From Candidatus Omnitrophota bacterium (GTDB lineage Bacteria; Omnitrophota; Gorgyraeia; Aquiviventales; JACQRC01): 37,458 bases of DNA. Below the pieces are notes generated by a model. The model was not told the DNA's origin. It did not search any database and was given only the letters and a program-made list of their open reading frames with translations. The position numbers and the translations under genes are program-made. The stretch lies in assembly GCA_016206665.1 (NCBI GenBank), contig JACQRC010000074.1:1-37458 (forward strand), given 5' to 3'. Positions within the stretch are counted from its first letter, which is position 1, and every line of letters begins with the position of its first letter. This document shows, in pieces, positions 23,103-31,364 of this stretch.

Positions 23103-24038
23103 GTGGCGCGTGAGACGATTCTCATCGTGGATGACGACCCCGACATCCGGGACGTCGTCAAATTGGCTCTCACTCCCGCCGGCTACGACCTCGTCGAGGC
23201 CGCCGACGGCGAGCAGGCCCTGGAGCTCATCCGCAGCCGCGCGCCGAACCTGGTCCTCATCGACTACATGATGCCGAAGATGGATGGCGCCCAAGTCTGC
23301 CGCGTGCTCAAGGAGGATGTGCTGCTGCGCCACCTGCCGATCATCATGCTGACCGCGCGGGGCGAGCTCTCCGACAAAATCCACGGCCTCGACGCGGGCG
23401 CCGACGACTACATCGTCAAGCCGTTCGAGCCGAAGGAGCTTGTGGCCCGCGTCAAGATGGTGCTGCGGCGCACCACCCAGGACCTCGACGCCAATCCGCT
23501 CACCCGCCTGCCCGGCAATCTGTCCATCCAGCAGGAGTTGCAGGCCCGCATTGACCGCGACGCGCCCTACGCGGTGTGCTACATCGACATCGACAAGTTC
23601 AAGTCGCTCAACGACAAATACGGCTTCGAGCGCGGCGACGAGGCGATCCGGCAGACGGCGCGCATCCTGCTGAAGGCGCTGCAGGAACGCGGTGAGCGCG
23701 GCGATTTTCTCGGCCACATCGGCGGCGATGACTTTGTCATCATCACCACTCCCCTGAGGGCGGACGCGCTCTGCGAGCAGATCCTTCGGGAATTTGATGC
23801 GATGGCGCCCTCGCTGTACAACAAGGAGGACCGGCAGGCGGGCTTCCTGGTGGGCAAGGATCGGCAGGGCAACATCGTCCACGTTCCGCTGCTGACGATC
23901 TCCATCGGCGTGGTGACCAACAGCGACCGGAGACGTGCCCACGTGGCCGAGATCGCCGAGGTCGGCGCCGAGCTGAAGGCCTACGCCAAGCGCGTCAACA
24001 AGAGCCTGTACGTCAAGGAACGGCGGCAGGTCACTTAG
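23103..24038 (+). CDS. receiver-GGDEF protein, probable diguanylate cyclase, 311 aa
   Basis: An N-terminal receiver (ILIVDDDPDIRD, phospho-Asp in LVLIDYMMPKMDG, KPFEP) is followed by a GGDEF domain: VCYIDIDKFKSLNDKYGFER and GHIGGDDFVII. The signature is GGDDF, a variant compatible with activity. No RxxD inhibitory site is visible in the expected place. If active it would make c-di-GMP, or a related dinucleotide, when phosphorylated by the upstream kinase. The frame is open to a GTG at 23013 that would overlap the previous gene by 17 bp; its 30-residue Gly/Pro extension looks non-coding, so I use the GTG at 23103. Spacer 23030-23102 is a GC-rich inverted-repeat stretch. The 3' end overlaps the convergent PilZ gene by 4 bp. 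Confidence 0.87.
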   Translation: MARETILIVDDDPDIRDVVKLALTPAGYDLVEAADGEQALELIRSRAPNLVLIDYMMPKMDGAQVCRVLKEDVLLRHLPIIMLTARGELSDKIHGLDAGADDYIVKPFEPKELVARVKMVLRRTTQDLDANPLTRLPGNLSIQQELQARIDRDAPYAVCYIDIDKFKSLNDKYGFERGDEAIRQTARILLKALQERGERGDFLGHIGGDDFVIITTPLRADALCEQILREFDAMAPSLYNKEDRQAGFLVGKDRQGNIVHVPLLTISIGVVTNSDRRRAHVAEIAEVGAELKAYAKRVNKSLYVKERRQVT

Positions 24039-24403
24039 GTCTCGCCTGGGCCCAGCTGCTGCAGCGTGTAGTGCCGGCGGAGGGCTTCCTGGTCCTCGGC
24101 CGTCAATTCCTCAAATTCCAATCCAGCCTCAAACGCGGTCCAGGCCGAGATCCCCACGTCGGCGGGCCGCACCTCTCTCAGCCATCGCACCTTGGCCTGA
24201 CAGGCAATCGGCGCGGCAATCCCCCGCAGCGTCAGCGTGAGATGGACGACGGAGCCGATGGCCAGCGATTCGCGCACCACCAGACAGATGCCGCCGTGGC
24301 TGAGGTCTTTGGTTTCCGCGCGCTGGACCACGGACTCGGGGGCGGTTTGGTAGGTGACGTCAACGGTGGTGCGGAGCCGGGCGAACCTGCGTTTATCCTG
24401 CAT
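24035..24403 (-). CDS. PilZ domain protein, 122 aa
   Basis: Single PilZ domain, a c-di-GMP receptor. The ligand motifs are present: the arginine motif KRRFARL near the N-terminus and DLSHGGICL (D-x-S-x-x-G) about 30 residues later, then the beta-barrel strands ending GLEFEELTAEDQEALRR. No other output domain, so it would act by binding a partner. The ATG at 24403 is chosen because it gives a normal PilZ start; an upstream open stretch to 24523 runs through the tRNA-linked repeat. Gene order is convergent with the GGDEF gene. Confidence 0.9.
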   Translation of the reverse strand: MQDKRRFARLRTTVDVTYQTAPESVVQRAETKDLSHGGICLVVRESLAIGSVVHLTLTLRGIAAPIACQAKVRWLREVRPADVGISAWTAFEAGLEFEELTAEDQEALRRHYTLQQLGPGET

Positions 24404-24419
24404 GGGCTCGGCACTCCCC

Positions 24420-24655
24420 TCAAATCCTCTCGTGCCTTTGTCAGATAGACGATAGTGGTGGGCACGAGAGGATATGAACCGTCGGTTGCCGCTGAACTCT
24501 ACGTCCCTTGCGGCAACCTCCATGAGAGGGGCTTCGCCCCTCTCATCGCTCGGCCTGCGGCCTCGCTACTCTCCCCTTCGAGACCGGCATGGCCGAGGGG
24601 GAACGGTACTTCCCCCTCGGGCTCCCCCTGTAGGTTCAAATCCTCCGCGCGAGGA
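24420..24655. repeat. tRNA-linked foldback element beside tRNA-Leu
   Basis: Intergenic stretch with no gene but dense structure. Copies of the tRNA-Leu 3' end occur on alternating strands. One at 24632-24645 is inverted and forms a perfect 14-bp pair with the real tRNA at 24679-24692. One at 24459-24480 is direct with one mismatch. A 17-nt copy at 24420-24436 is inverted. Between them lie three hairpins: 24593-24620 (CCGAGGGGGAA arms), 24522-24546 (11-bp arms, TTC loop) and the core hairpin 24484-24518 (GGTTGCCGC / GCGGCAACC). The core hairpin is shared with the element at 37191-37376. It may be a mobile or structured-RNA element; see findings. Confidence 0.75.
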
Positions 24656-24669
24656 TTGAGAAAAACTAA

Positions 24670-24751
24670 TGGGCACGAGAGGATTTGAACCTCCAAGCCT
24701 TGCGGCATATGGCCCTCAACCATACGCGTATGCCAGTTCCGCCACGTGCCC
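24670..24751 (-). tRNA. tRNA-Leu(GAG)
   Basis: Minus-strand cloverleaf with acceptor GGGCACG/CGTGCCC and discriminator A. The anticodon stem TATGG/CCATA encloses loop TTGAGGG (anticodon GAG). A class II variable arm (TGCCGCAAGGC) precedes the T arm GGAGGTTCAAATCCTC. CCA is not encoded. Its T arm and acceptor are repeated in the adjacent foldback element. Confidence 0.93.
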
Positions 24752-24785
24752 AATAAGTGCGTGTCGTCAGCGTAACAAAGATCGC

Positions 24786-25346
24786 TCAGGCTGTCAAACG
24801 GAGCTGTTGGAGCAGCGGCTGCAGCGCCGTGTCAGGCAGGACGGGCGTGAGCCGTTGGGTGTCCGGCGCGGCGGCGAGGGTGACCCACGATTTGCAGCCG
24901 CCATACTGCGGCAGCGCCGGCGCGGCGATCGGTTCCGGCAGGGCGTACGCCCGCAGGACCAGCACCCAGAGTGGCTCGGTCGGCTGATAGGTGAAGCGCG
25001 AGGCCACATGCTCGCGGGTCCATATATGGAAGGGCTCGAGCGCCTCGAGTTCCTGGGGCGAGGTCACGGCCACCGCCTCCACGACTTCGCAGCAGGTATC
25101 GAACCGCAGCGTGCCAGCCGGCGGTAGCGTCAGCCGCTGGAAGAGCGACTGAAACTCCTGACGGACGGCGTGCGGCTGCTGGTGTTCGTAGGTGGGGAAG
25201 AGCCAGAATGCGCGATGGGCGGGATCGAACCGGCCGCTGGGATCCGCGATGCCGCCCTTGCGGAACAGGACCCGCTGGCGGCCCGAGCGGATCGCCTCCA
25301 CCACCACGGCCCATTCTTTTAAGGCAACGGCTATAGGTACAGGCAT
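24786..25346 (-). CDS. DUF1802 family protein, 186 aa
   Basis: Soluble protein of the DUF1802 (COG4293) family, function unknown. Family hallmarks are ALKEWAVVVEAI near the start, RQRVLFRKGGIADPSGRF, then FWLFPTYEHQ; later HIWTREHVASRFTYQPTEPL and a strand-rich C-terminus. I choose the ATG at 25346 (MPVPIAVALKEW); six codons upstream is a second ATG at 25364 that lies in the palindromic repeat. No membrane segment or signal peptide. Spaced 35 bp from tRNA-Leu downstream. Confidence 0.82.
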   Translation of the reverse strand: MPVPIAVALKEWAVVVEAIRSGRQRVLFRKGGIADPSGRFDPAHRAFWLFPTYEHQQPHAVRQEFQSLFQRLTLPPAGTLRFDTCCEVVEAVAVTSPQELEALEPFHIWTREHVASRFTYQPTEPLWVLVLRAYALPEPIAAPALPQYGGCKSWVTLAAAPDTQRLTPVLPDTALQPLLQQLRLTA

Positions 25347-25360
25347 GTTGCGACTCGCTA

Positions 25361-25475
25361 GCAATCAGCCATCAGCAATCAGCAATCAGCTGATGGCTGA
25401 CCCTTCGACTCGCTTCGCTCGCTCAGGGTCAGTGCTGAGCGAGAGTCGAAGCACTGACTGCTGGTTGCTGATTGC
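25361..25475. repeat. MITE-like foldback with 7-bp tandem repeats
   Basis: Intergenic foldback of about 115 bp. The ends are inverted (GCAATCAGC at 25361-25369 and GCTGATTGC at 25467-25475). Inside are four 7-bp units (AATCAGC, one CATCAGC variant, 25363-25390), a perfect 10-bp pair (25367-25376 with 25391-25400) and CAGTGCT/AGCACTG (25430-25436 with 25450-25456). The inner CTTCGACTCGCTTCGCTCGC type sequence is common in dispersed genomic palindromes. No gene is seen. Confidence 0.7.
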
Positions 25476-25485
25476 TTCGCATCTC

Positions 25486-26130
25486 CTATGTGCCTACCAG
25501 GCGCAAAAACTCGTCTAAGGCCTGAAACTGGAGGAATGGGTTCTCTCGCTTCTCCTCCGCGAGCGTCGAGGTGGGCTTGTCGGCGTAGTTGTGGCCGGGC
25601 AGGACGTGCGTGTGGTCGTCCATCTTCTTGAGGGTGGCCAGACTGCGGTAGAGCTCCGCCGGATCACCGCCCGGCAGGTCGGTCCGCCCGCAGGCGCGGA
25701 TGAACAGGGTGTCCCCTGTCAGCAGCCGGTCGTGGACGTGCACGCACTGCGAGCCCGGCGTGTGGCCGGGAGTATGGACCAACGTCACAGGCACCTGGCC
25801 GACCTGCACGATATCTCCCCCGCTCACCTGATGAATGCTGGAAGGTGCCACCTCCATCGTCAAACCCTCCGCATCCTCCCGGTGGGCATGGACGATGGCA
25901 TCCGTCTCCTCCAGCAACGCGGCAATCCCGTTGATGTGGTCGAAATGGTTATGCGTCACCAGAATATGCTTGATCGTCAACTCGTCACGGCGCGCCTGCT
26001 CAAGAATCTTCGGCACCTCCCAGCCTGGATCAATGACTGCCGCCTCGCGCGACACCGGATCGCCGATGAGATAGATGAAGTTCTGCATCGGGCCCAGCTC
26101 CATCTGCCGGATGAGCAGGGTGTCGCTCAT
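25486..26130 (-). CDS. metallo-beta-lactamase fold hydrolase (glyoxalase II / persulfide dioxygenase-like), 214 aa
   Basis: Soluble enzyme with the complete metal-binding set: [11 protein letters not shown] (HxHxDH), [23 protein letters not shown] and PGHNY. The segment [13 protein letters not shown] is reminiscent of the ETHE1/persulfide dioxygenase side of the glyoxalase II family, which oxidises glutathione persulfide, but the small size and C-terminus also fit a general glyoxalase II-like thioesterase. The start ATG overlaps the ilvD stop (ATGA), so it is translationally coupled. Substrate is not determined by sequence. Confidence 0.88.
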   Translation of the reverse strand: MSDTLLIRQMELGPMQNFIYLIGDPVSREAAVIDPGWEVPKILEQARRDELTIKHILVTHNHFDHINGIAALLEETDAIVHAHREDAEGLTMEVAPSSIHQVSGGDIVQVGQVPVTLVHTPGHTPGSQCVHVHDRLLTGDTLFIRACGRTDLPGGDPAELYRSLATLKKMDDHTHVLPGHNYADKPTSTLAEEKRENPFLQFQALDEFLRLVGT

Positions 26131-27797
26131 GGCGCTTCGTCCAGGACCGCGCCGCGGCTGGCCGAGCCCACTAACCGCGCATATTTGGCGAAGGCCCCTG
26201 AGGGGTATTTGAGCGCCGGCGGCTTCCACGAGGTCAAACGCGCGGCAAGTTCCGCATCGGACAAGGCGGCGGAGAGCTGGCGTTTCGCCACATCGATGGT
26301 GATCGCATCCCCATCGCGCAAGCACGCGATGGGGCCGCCGACCGCAGCCTCGGGTGCCACATGGCCCACCATCAATCCGGTCGTGGCGCCGGAAAACCGC
26401 CCGTCGGTCATCAGGGCCACCTGCTCGCCGAGGCCCTGCCCGCGGATGGCGGCGGTCACCGCGAGCATCTCCGGCATGCCGGGAGAGCCCTTCGGCCCCT
26501 CGTACCGGATCACCACCACGTCGCCGGATGTGATCTGTTTCGCCTGCACCGCTTCGAAGGCGAGCAGCTCCGAATCGAAGACACGGGCCGGCCCCTGATG
26601 CGCCAACTTCTTGACGTTGGCGATTTTCACAACCGCACCCTCCGGAGCCAAGTTCCCCCTCACGATGGCGATGCCGCCATAGGGAGCCACCGGTGACTTC
26701 AAGGGACGCACCACGTCGTGGCCGTTGGTGAAACGGAAGGTGCGCAGATTCTCTTTGACGGTGCGGCCGGTGACGGTGATGGCGTCGCCGCGCAGCAGAC
26801 CCGCCTCGAGCAGCCGCTGCATCACGAGGGGTACGCCCCCCACCCGATCCAGGTCGGCCATCACGAACCGCCCGCCCGGCTTCATGTCCGCCCACTGCGG
26901 TGTCGCCCGGCTGATCCGGTCAAAATCATCGACGCTGAGCGGCACTCCGGCTTCGTGCGCGATCGCGAGCAGGTGCAGCACGGCATTCGTCGAGCCGCCC
27001 ATCGCCGCATCGACCATGATGGCATTCTCGAAGGCCTCTTTCGTCAAAATCTTGCGCGGGGTCAGGCTCTGTTGCAGCACCCGCAGCACCGCCTGGCCCA
27101 CTTCGTAGGAAGTTCGGTCGCGCCGCGCATCCGGCGCAGGAATCGCCGCATGGCCCGGCCACATCATGCCGAGCGCTTCGATGCAGGAGGCCATCGTGTT
27201 CGCGGTAAACAGCCCCCCGCACGAGCCTTCGCCCGGACAGGCCGCGCACTCGACGCTCTTGAGCTGCGCGGCCGTCATCTTCCCCGCAGCGTGCGCCCCG
27301 ACCGCCTCGAAGACATCCTGAATGGTGACATCGTGCCCTTCGAATGTTCCGGGCAGGATGGTGCCGCCGTAGATGAGGATGGCAGGCACATTCAGCCGCA
27401 CCATCGCCATGAGCGCGCCGGGCAGCGTCTTGTCGCAGCCGGTCAGGGTCACGAGCGCATCGTACCGGTGGGCGTGCATGACGAGCTCGATGGAGTCGGC
27501 GATCACCTCGCGGCTGACGAGGCTGGCCTTCATGCCTTCGTGGCCCATGGCAATACCGTCGCTCACGGCGATGGTGCCGAATTCAAACGGCACGCCGCCC
27601 GCCTCCCGCACGCCGCGCTTGACTGCCTTCGCCAGGCGGTTCAAGTGGACGTTGCAGGGCGTGACTTCGCTGAAGGTGTTGGCGACCCCGACGAACGGCT
27701 TCTGAAAATCCTCGTCGCGCAGACCCATCGCGCGCATCATCGCCCGCGCCGGGGCGCGCTCATTGCCGCTGGTCACCAAATCGCTGCGTCGTGTCAT
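26127..27797 (-). CDS. ilvD: dihydroxy-acid dehydratase, 556 aa
   Basis: Branched-chain amino acid synthesis: dehydrates 2,3-dihydroxy-isovalerate and 2,3-dihydroxy-3-methylvalerate to 2-oxo acids. Full-length member of the IlvD/Edd family with Fe-S cysteines in [12 protein letters not shown] and [13 protein letters not shown]. Other family blocks are present: [27 protein letters not shown] and [14 protein letters not shown]. In the C-terminal half are [17 protein letters not shown] and a [10 protein letters not shown] segment. It begins with ATG 2 bp after the cobO stop. It is the only branched-chain gene in the window, so its placement with cobO and mtnA is a mixed metabolic operon. Confidence 0.95.
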   Translation of the reverse strand: MTRRSDLVTSGNERAPARAMMRAMGLRDEDFQKPFVGVANTFSEVTPCNVHLNRLAKAVKRGVREAGGVPFEFGTIAVSDGIAMGHEGMKASLVSREVIADSIELVMHAHRYDALVTLTGCDKTLPGALMAMVRLNVPAILIYGGTILPGTFEGHDVTIQDVFEAVGAHAAGKMTAAQLKSVECAACPGEGSCGGLFTANTMASCIEALGMMWPGHAAIPAPDARRDRTSYEVGQAVLRVLQQSLTPRKILTKEAFENAIMVDAAMGGSTNAVLHLLAIAHEAGVPLSVDDFDRISRATPQWADMKPGGRFVMADLDRVGGVPLVMQRLLEAGLLRGDAITVTGRTVKENLRTFRFTNGHDVVRPLKSPVAPYGGIAIVRGNLAPEGAVVKIANVKKLAHQGPARVFDSELLAFEAVQAKQITSGDVVVIRYEGPKGSPGMPEMLAVTAAIRGQGLGEQVALMTDGRFSGATTGLMVGHVAPEAAVGGPIACLRDGDAITIDVAKRQLSAALSDAELAARLTSWKPPALKYPSGAFAKYARLVGSASRGAVLDEAP

Positions 27798-27799
27798 GG

Positions 27800-28360
27800 T
27801 CAGTAGTCGATGCCTGCCTGGGCGGGGATGCCCGCCTGGTACGGGTGCTTGACCTCCACCATCTCCGTCACCAGGTCGGCTGCGTCGATGAGCGCCTGAG
27901 GCGCCTGGCGGCCGGTGAGAATCAGATGCATCGTCGGCGGTTTGCTCCGGATCATCGCCAACACGTCCTCCAACCGAATCAGCCGCACATCCGCGTAATC
28001 GATGGCGTAAATAATCTCATCGAGGACCACCAGATCGTACGCGCCCGACGCGATCGCCTCGCGGGCGCGCCGCAGCGCCTCGTCGGCGGCCAGTTGATGC
28101 TCGCCGAAGGGTTTCCGGTCCCCCATGTACTTCACAAATCCCTTGCCGAGTTGGAGCAATTCCAACTGGGGCGAGAGTCGCTTCGCCATCTCCACCTCGC
28201 CAAAGATGATGGGCCAATCACCCTTGAAGAACTCGATGACCAGCACCTTCCAGCCATGGCCGAGCGCGCGCATGACGGCGCCGAGCGCGGCCGAGGTCTT
28301 GCCCTTGCCGTTGCCGGTATAGAGGATGGTCAAGCCGCGACGAGTGGTCTTGGTCGGCAC
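27800..28360 (-). CDS. cobO: cob(I)yrinic acid a,c-diamide adenosyltransferase, 186 aa
   Basis: CobA/CobO/BtuR-type corrinoid adenosyltransferase, which attaches the adenosyl group to cobalt(I) corrinoids. Diagnostic features are the P-loop [48 protein letters not shown] and [20 protein letters not shown]. The C-terminus [16 protein letters not shown] matches the family end. Length is typical. The start is GTG with AGGAG just upstream. It implies adenosylcobalamin use or salvage by the host; no other cobalamin gene is visible here. Confidence 0.94.
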   Translation of the reverse strand: MPTKTTRRGLTILYTGNGKGKTSAALGAVMRALGHGWKVLVIEFFKGDWPIIFGEVEMAKRLSPQLELLQLGKGFVKYMGDRKPFGEHQLAADEALRRAREAIASGAYDLVVLDEIIYAIDYADVRLIRLEDVLAMIRSKPPTMHLILTGRQAPQALIDAADLVTEMVEVKHPYQAGIPAQAGIDY

Positions 28361-28388
28361 GCGCTCCTGCCTGTGAAGCGATATTCTA

Positions 28389-28976
28389 TCATGAGGACTC
28401 TCCTGCCGTCAGCGATTTCCGGTGCATCGCCAGCGCCACGGCTCCGGCGCTGCCCAGCGTCGGGCCGAGGGCGAGAAAGCCGTGGCCGGCGATGAGCAGA
28501 TAGGTGGCGTGACCGGCCAGCGGCAGGACCTGCGGCAGCAGTTCCATGGCGCTGGAGCCGGTGACGGCCGGCAGACCCAGCCGGGCCGCGCGCCGCAGCG
28601 TCTGCGCATCATGGCCGTGGAGGATGGCGCCGAGGGTGTGGTACCGACGGTACAACTCGTAGTGGAGCACGGCGTCGGTCGAAGGCGGACGTTGCCCGCG
28701 GCACCAGAGCCGCGGCCGTCCCAGGCGCCTCTCCCACCGCAGCACCTCCACACACTGGTCCGCCGTCAGGGTCGCCTTGGAGCTCCGTGTCGCCGTGATG
28801 AGACACCCTTCGGCGCTGCGCACGCTCATGTTGCCGTGATCGCCCGGCCCATACGATGGGGTCCAGCCTAACTCGTGAAAGCGGTGCACCCAGGCGAGCA
28901 GCGTACCGATCGCGTGATGGGCCGGGACGCAACGCTCCACCCAGCCGACGTCAAACGGCAGGCCGACCTCGCTCAT
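28389..28976 (-). CDS. class II aldolase/adducin-family protein, 195 aa
   Basis: Zinc-type class II aldolase fold. Seen are GDHGNMSVRS (phosphate/nucleotide loop, family 'GNLS-R'), STDAVLHYELYRRY, metal motif ILHGHDAQT (HxH) and the later His of LLIAGHGFLALG. It overlaps the mtnA stop by ATGA, so the two are coupled. With MtnA the product is 5-methylthioribulose-1-phosphate, so this protein could be the dehydratase MtnB of methionine salvage or an aldolase of the DHAP shunt (as ald2 next to mtnA in Rhodospirillum). I cannot choose between them by motif. No other salvage gene (mtnC, mtnD, mtnK) is here. Confidence 0.82.
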   Translation of the reverse strand: MSEVGLPFDVGWVERCVPAHHAIGTLLAWVHRFHELGWTPSYGPGDHGNMSVRSAEGCLITATRSSKATLTADQCVEVLRWERRLGRPRLWCRGQRPPSTDAVLHYELYRRYHTLGAILHGHDAQTLRRAARLGLPAVTGSSAMELLPQVLPLAGHATYLLIAGHGFLALGPTLGSAGAVALAMHRKSLTAGESS

Positions 28977-30034
28977 GCCATGACCGTCTGAATCGCCGCG
29001 GAGTCGGCGGGGATGATGCCGGCTTCCGTGATCAAGCCGGTCAGCAAGGAGGCCGGAGTCACATCGAAGGCGGGATTGAACGCCGGGCTCTGCTCAGGGG
29101 CGATGCGCACCGTGGCCGGTCGACCATCCGACGCGGCACCCGAGACCAGCATGACCTCCTCGACGCTGCGCTCCTCGATCGGGATCGTCTGGCCGGTGGC
29201 ACAATCAACATCGATCGTGGAGAGTGGTGCCGCCACATACATCGGCACGCGGTGCAGATGCGCGAGGGTTGCGATCGTGTAGGTGCCGATCTTATTGGCG
29301 ACGTCGCCGTTGGCCGCAATCCGGTCGGCTCCCACGATGACCAGATCGACCTGCTGCCGTTGAAAGAGCGACCCCACGGCCGTATCCGCCACGATGGTAT
29401 GGGTGACGCCCTCCTGCGCTAATTCCCACGCCGTGAGCTTGGCCCCCTGGGAGCGGGGACGCGTTTCCGGCACCCAGACCGAGACCTGACGGCCCTGCCG
29501 CCGGGCGTGATAAATCGGTGACAGCGCCGAGCCCCAGTCCACCATCGCCAGCCATCCGGCGTTGCAGTGGGTCAAGACACGCGCCCCGTCGCGTAGCAAC
29601 TCCGCGCCGTGCCGCCCAATCGCCTCGGCCGCTGCGGCATTTGCGTCGGCGAGGGCCTGGGCCGTCTCGACCGCCGATTGCCGCGCTCGTGCCACCTCGC
29701 CAGCGCGCTGGGCGGTGGAGAGCACCTGCTCCACCGCATAAAATAGGTCTCGCGCCGTCGGCCGCGTGGCGCGAATCACCCGGGCCGCCTCATCCATCGC
29801 CTGGAAGAATTCAGAGGCCGACGCAGTGAGGGCCGCTTGCGCGACGGCAAAACCGGCCGCGGCCCCGATCGCCCCGGCTCCGCGGATCGTCATGTTCCGG
29901 ATCGCCTCGGCGGTGGCCGGCCAGTCAGGCAGCTCCGTGATGACAAATTCGTGCGGCAAGCGCCGCTGGTCGATCGCCTTGACGACCGCGCCCTCGAGCC
30001 AGACGGAGCGATACGACTGGCCGGACACACGCAT
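28973..30034 (-). CDS. mtnA: S-methyl-5-thioribose-1-phosphate isomerase, 353 aa
   Basis: Isomerises methylthioribose-1-phosphate to methylthioribulose-1-phosphate. Full-length eIF2B-like protein with N-terminal VWLEGAVVKAIDQRRLPHEF, MTIRGAGAIGAAAGFAVAQA, the catalytic Cys in THCNAGWLA and the Asp in VGADRIAANGDVANKIGTY. The C-terminal part has PLSTIDVDCATGQTIPIEER and NPAFDVTPASLLTGLITEAG. Length equals the usual 340-360. It starts with ATG 3 bp after the acyltransferase stop. Confidence 0.95.
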   Translation of the reverse strand: MRVSGQSYRSVWLEGAVVKAIDQRRLPHEFVITELPDWPATAEAIRNMTIRGAGAIGAAAGFAVAQAALTASASEFFQAMDEAARVIRATRPTARDLFYAVEQVLSTAQRAGEVARARQSAVETAQALADANAAAAEAIGRHGAELLRDGARVLTHCNAGWLAMVDWGSALSPIYHARRQGRQVSVWVPETRPRSQGAKLTAWELAQEGVTHTIVADTAVGSLFQRQQVDLVIVGADRIAANGDVANKIGTYTIATLAHLHRVPMYVAAPLSTIDVDCATGQTIPIEERSVEEVMLVSGAASDGRPATVRIAPEQSPAFNPAFDVTPASLLTGLITEAGIIPADSAAIQTVMA

Positions 30035-30037
30035 GGT

Positions 30038-31282
30038 TTACCGGGCCTCGGGCGAACCCGCCGCTCTCCCCGTGGGCGGAACAATGGTGTTGATCAAGGC
30101 TTGAATCGTGTCGCGGAGCTGTTCCGCGAGACGGTGCCGGACGGTCTGCGGCTCTTGCTGATAGACCGGGATCAAGGGACCGATGTCAATCGGCTCTCCC
30201 ACGCGGAGGAAGACGTCGCGGTTCGCTAATTGGCGTGGCCGCTTGACGCGGTAGACCTCGCGTTCCAACTTGAGCACCGTTTCCGCCAACCGTTCCTGGG
30301 ACGGGTCCAAATCCACGTAGTGCGGCTGCCAGCCGCCCATCTGTGAAATGCGCTTCAGCTCCGCCACATCCTGGCGGAGCTGGGCGCGGGTCTCGGCGCT
30401 GAAGAGTCGTCCCTTGGCCAATTGGCTGCGCAGATAGAAGCTGAGTCGTCGCGACCGGTCCGCCACCGGAGCAGTGGAACCGGCAGCCGGGTGGGCGTAC
30501 TTCGCCTCGATCTGTGAGAGGACCGCCTGTCGCACGCCACGGACCCGCTCGCTCAACGCGGTCAACCGGTGCGGCGTGGGTGGCAGATCGTGGGCCAGCT
30601 CCGCCCGATGCAGCAACTCCGCCATGATGAGCGCCAGTTTGCGTTGCGAAGCGTAGCGGCTGATGTGCTTGAAAAGCCGCTGCTCCATCCAGCCGATGCG
30701 CCGCTCCAAGATGGGGCCGACCGGCTGACGGTACCGGTACTTGATGGCGAGCGGCACGAGATAGGCCGTCCAGTCGCTGCGGTTCCTGCGCGCTTCGAGC
30801 ACCGCCTGCAGCCCGATATCCACGGCGCCGCTCTTGAAGGGCTGCACCAGGTCATTGAGGTAGAAGATCTCTCCTTCCGGAAAGATGACCACCGCATCCG
30901 CGCCGCGCTTGACCGCGTCGATGGCGTACCGCTTCGCCGCCTCGTCCCGTCCGCCGCGCTCGACGGAGAAGGCCCCCAGCCGCTGCAGCCACCAGCCGGC
31001 CCAGCCCCAGCCCTCATCGAAGGCCTCGCGGTTGACCATGAAGAGGAAGCGGCGATGACAGCGGCGGGCCAGTTCGAGGCAGACCTTCACGTCCGTCTCA
31101 TCGGCATGGTTGGCGACGAGGACGACGCCGGCGTCCGGCGGCACGCGCCGCAGCGTCTCCAAGTCGCGCCGCTCAAGGCGGAGCCGGTTGCGCCAGGCCA
31201 GATCCACGCTGCTGCCGACCTGGACGCACCAGGTCACCCATCCCGACGGTGTTGCGGGTCGAAAGGAGAGAGTGCCGGCCAT
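30038..31282 (-). CDS. PlsC-like acyltransferase, 414 aa
   Basis: Glycerophosphate-type acyltransferase family, probably making or remodelling phospholipids. Family blocks are VLVANHADETDVKV (HX4D), RLGAFSVERGG, VVIFPEGEIFYLND and a later PLAIKYRY. About 200 further residues beyond the core are helical and hydrophilic with no recognised domain. The start has GAGG just upstream, and a weak -10 (TAAAAT) sits close by. It is first in the minus-strand metabolic group leading to mtnA, and divergent from the gene at 31365. No transmembrane helix is obvious, so it may be peripheral. Confidence 0.83.
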   Translation of the reverse strand: MAGTLSFRPATPSGWVTWCVQVGSSVDLAWRNRLRLERRDLETLRRVPPDAGVVLVANHADETDVKVCLELARRCHRRFLFMVNREAFDEGWGWAGWWLQRLGAFSVERGGRDEAAKRYAIDAVKRGADAVVIFPEGEIFYLNDLVQPFKSGAVDIGLQAVLEARRNRSDWTAYLVPLAIKYRYRQPVGPILERRIGWMEQRLFKHISRYASQRKLALIMAELLHRAELAHDLPPTPHRLTALSERVRGVRQAVLSQIEAKYAHPAAGSTAPVADRSRRLSFYLRSQLAKGRLFSAETRAQLRQDVAELKRISQMGGWQPHYVDLDPSQERLAETVLKLEREVYRVKRPRQLANRDVFLRVGEPIDIGPLIPVYQQEPQTVRHRLAEQLRDTIQALINTIVPPTGRAAGSPEAR

Positions 31283-31364
31283 CGCCTCATTTTACCGCAA
31301 CCGGATTGATTCCCAAAGAGCCTTCTGTTAGGATTTCACAGAAGCACAGAAGCCCGGGAACGGC

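Noticed and set aside
20593..23173. Long antisense open frames over the FIST, kinase and receiver genes
   Set aside because: They are mirror frames of GC-rich coding DNA, rich in Arg/Gly/Gln/His, with no domain; the plus-strand genes have complete motifs.
24560..24660. A plus-strand tRNA ending in GTAGGTTCAAATCCTCC
   Set aside because: Only the T arm matches. No acceptor, D or anticodon arm can be formed; it is the inverted copy of the tRNA-Leu end.
25361..25400. CRISPR-like short repeats
   Set aside because: Units are 7 bp in direct tandem without spacers; no cas genes nearby.
26131..26895. Upstream extension of the metallo-beta-lactamase protein
   Set aside because: It is antiphase ilvD sequence; the ATGA-coupled start at 26130 is clear.
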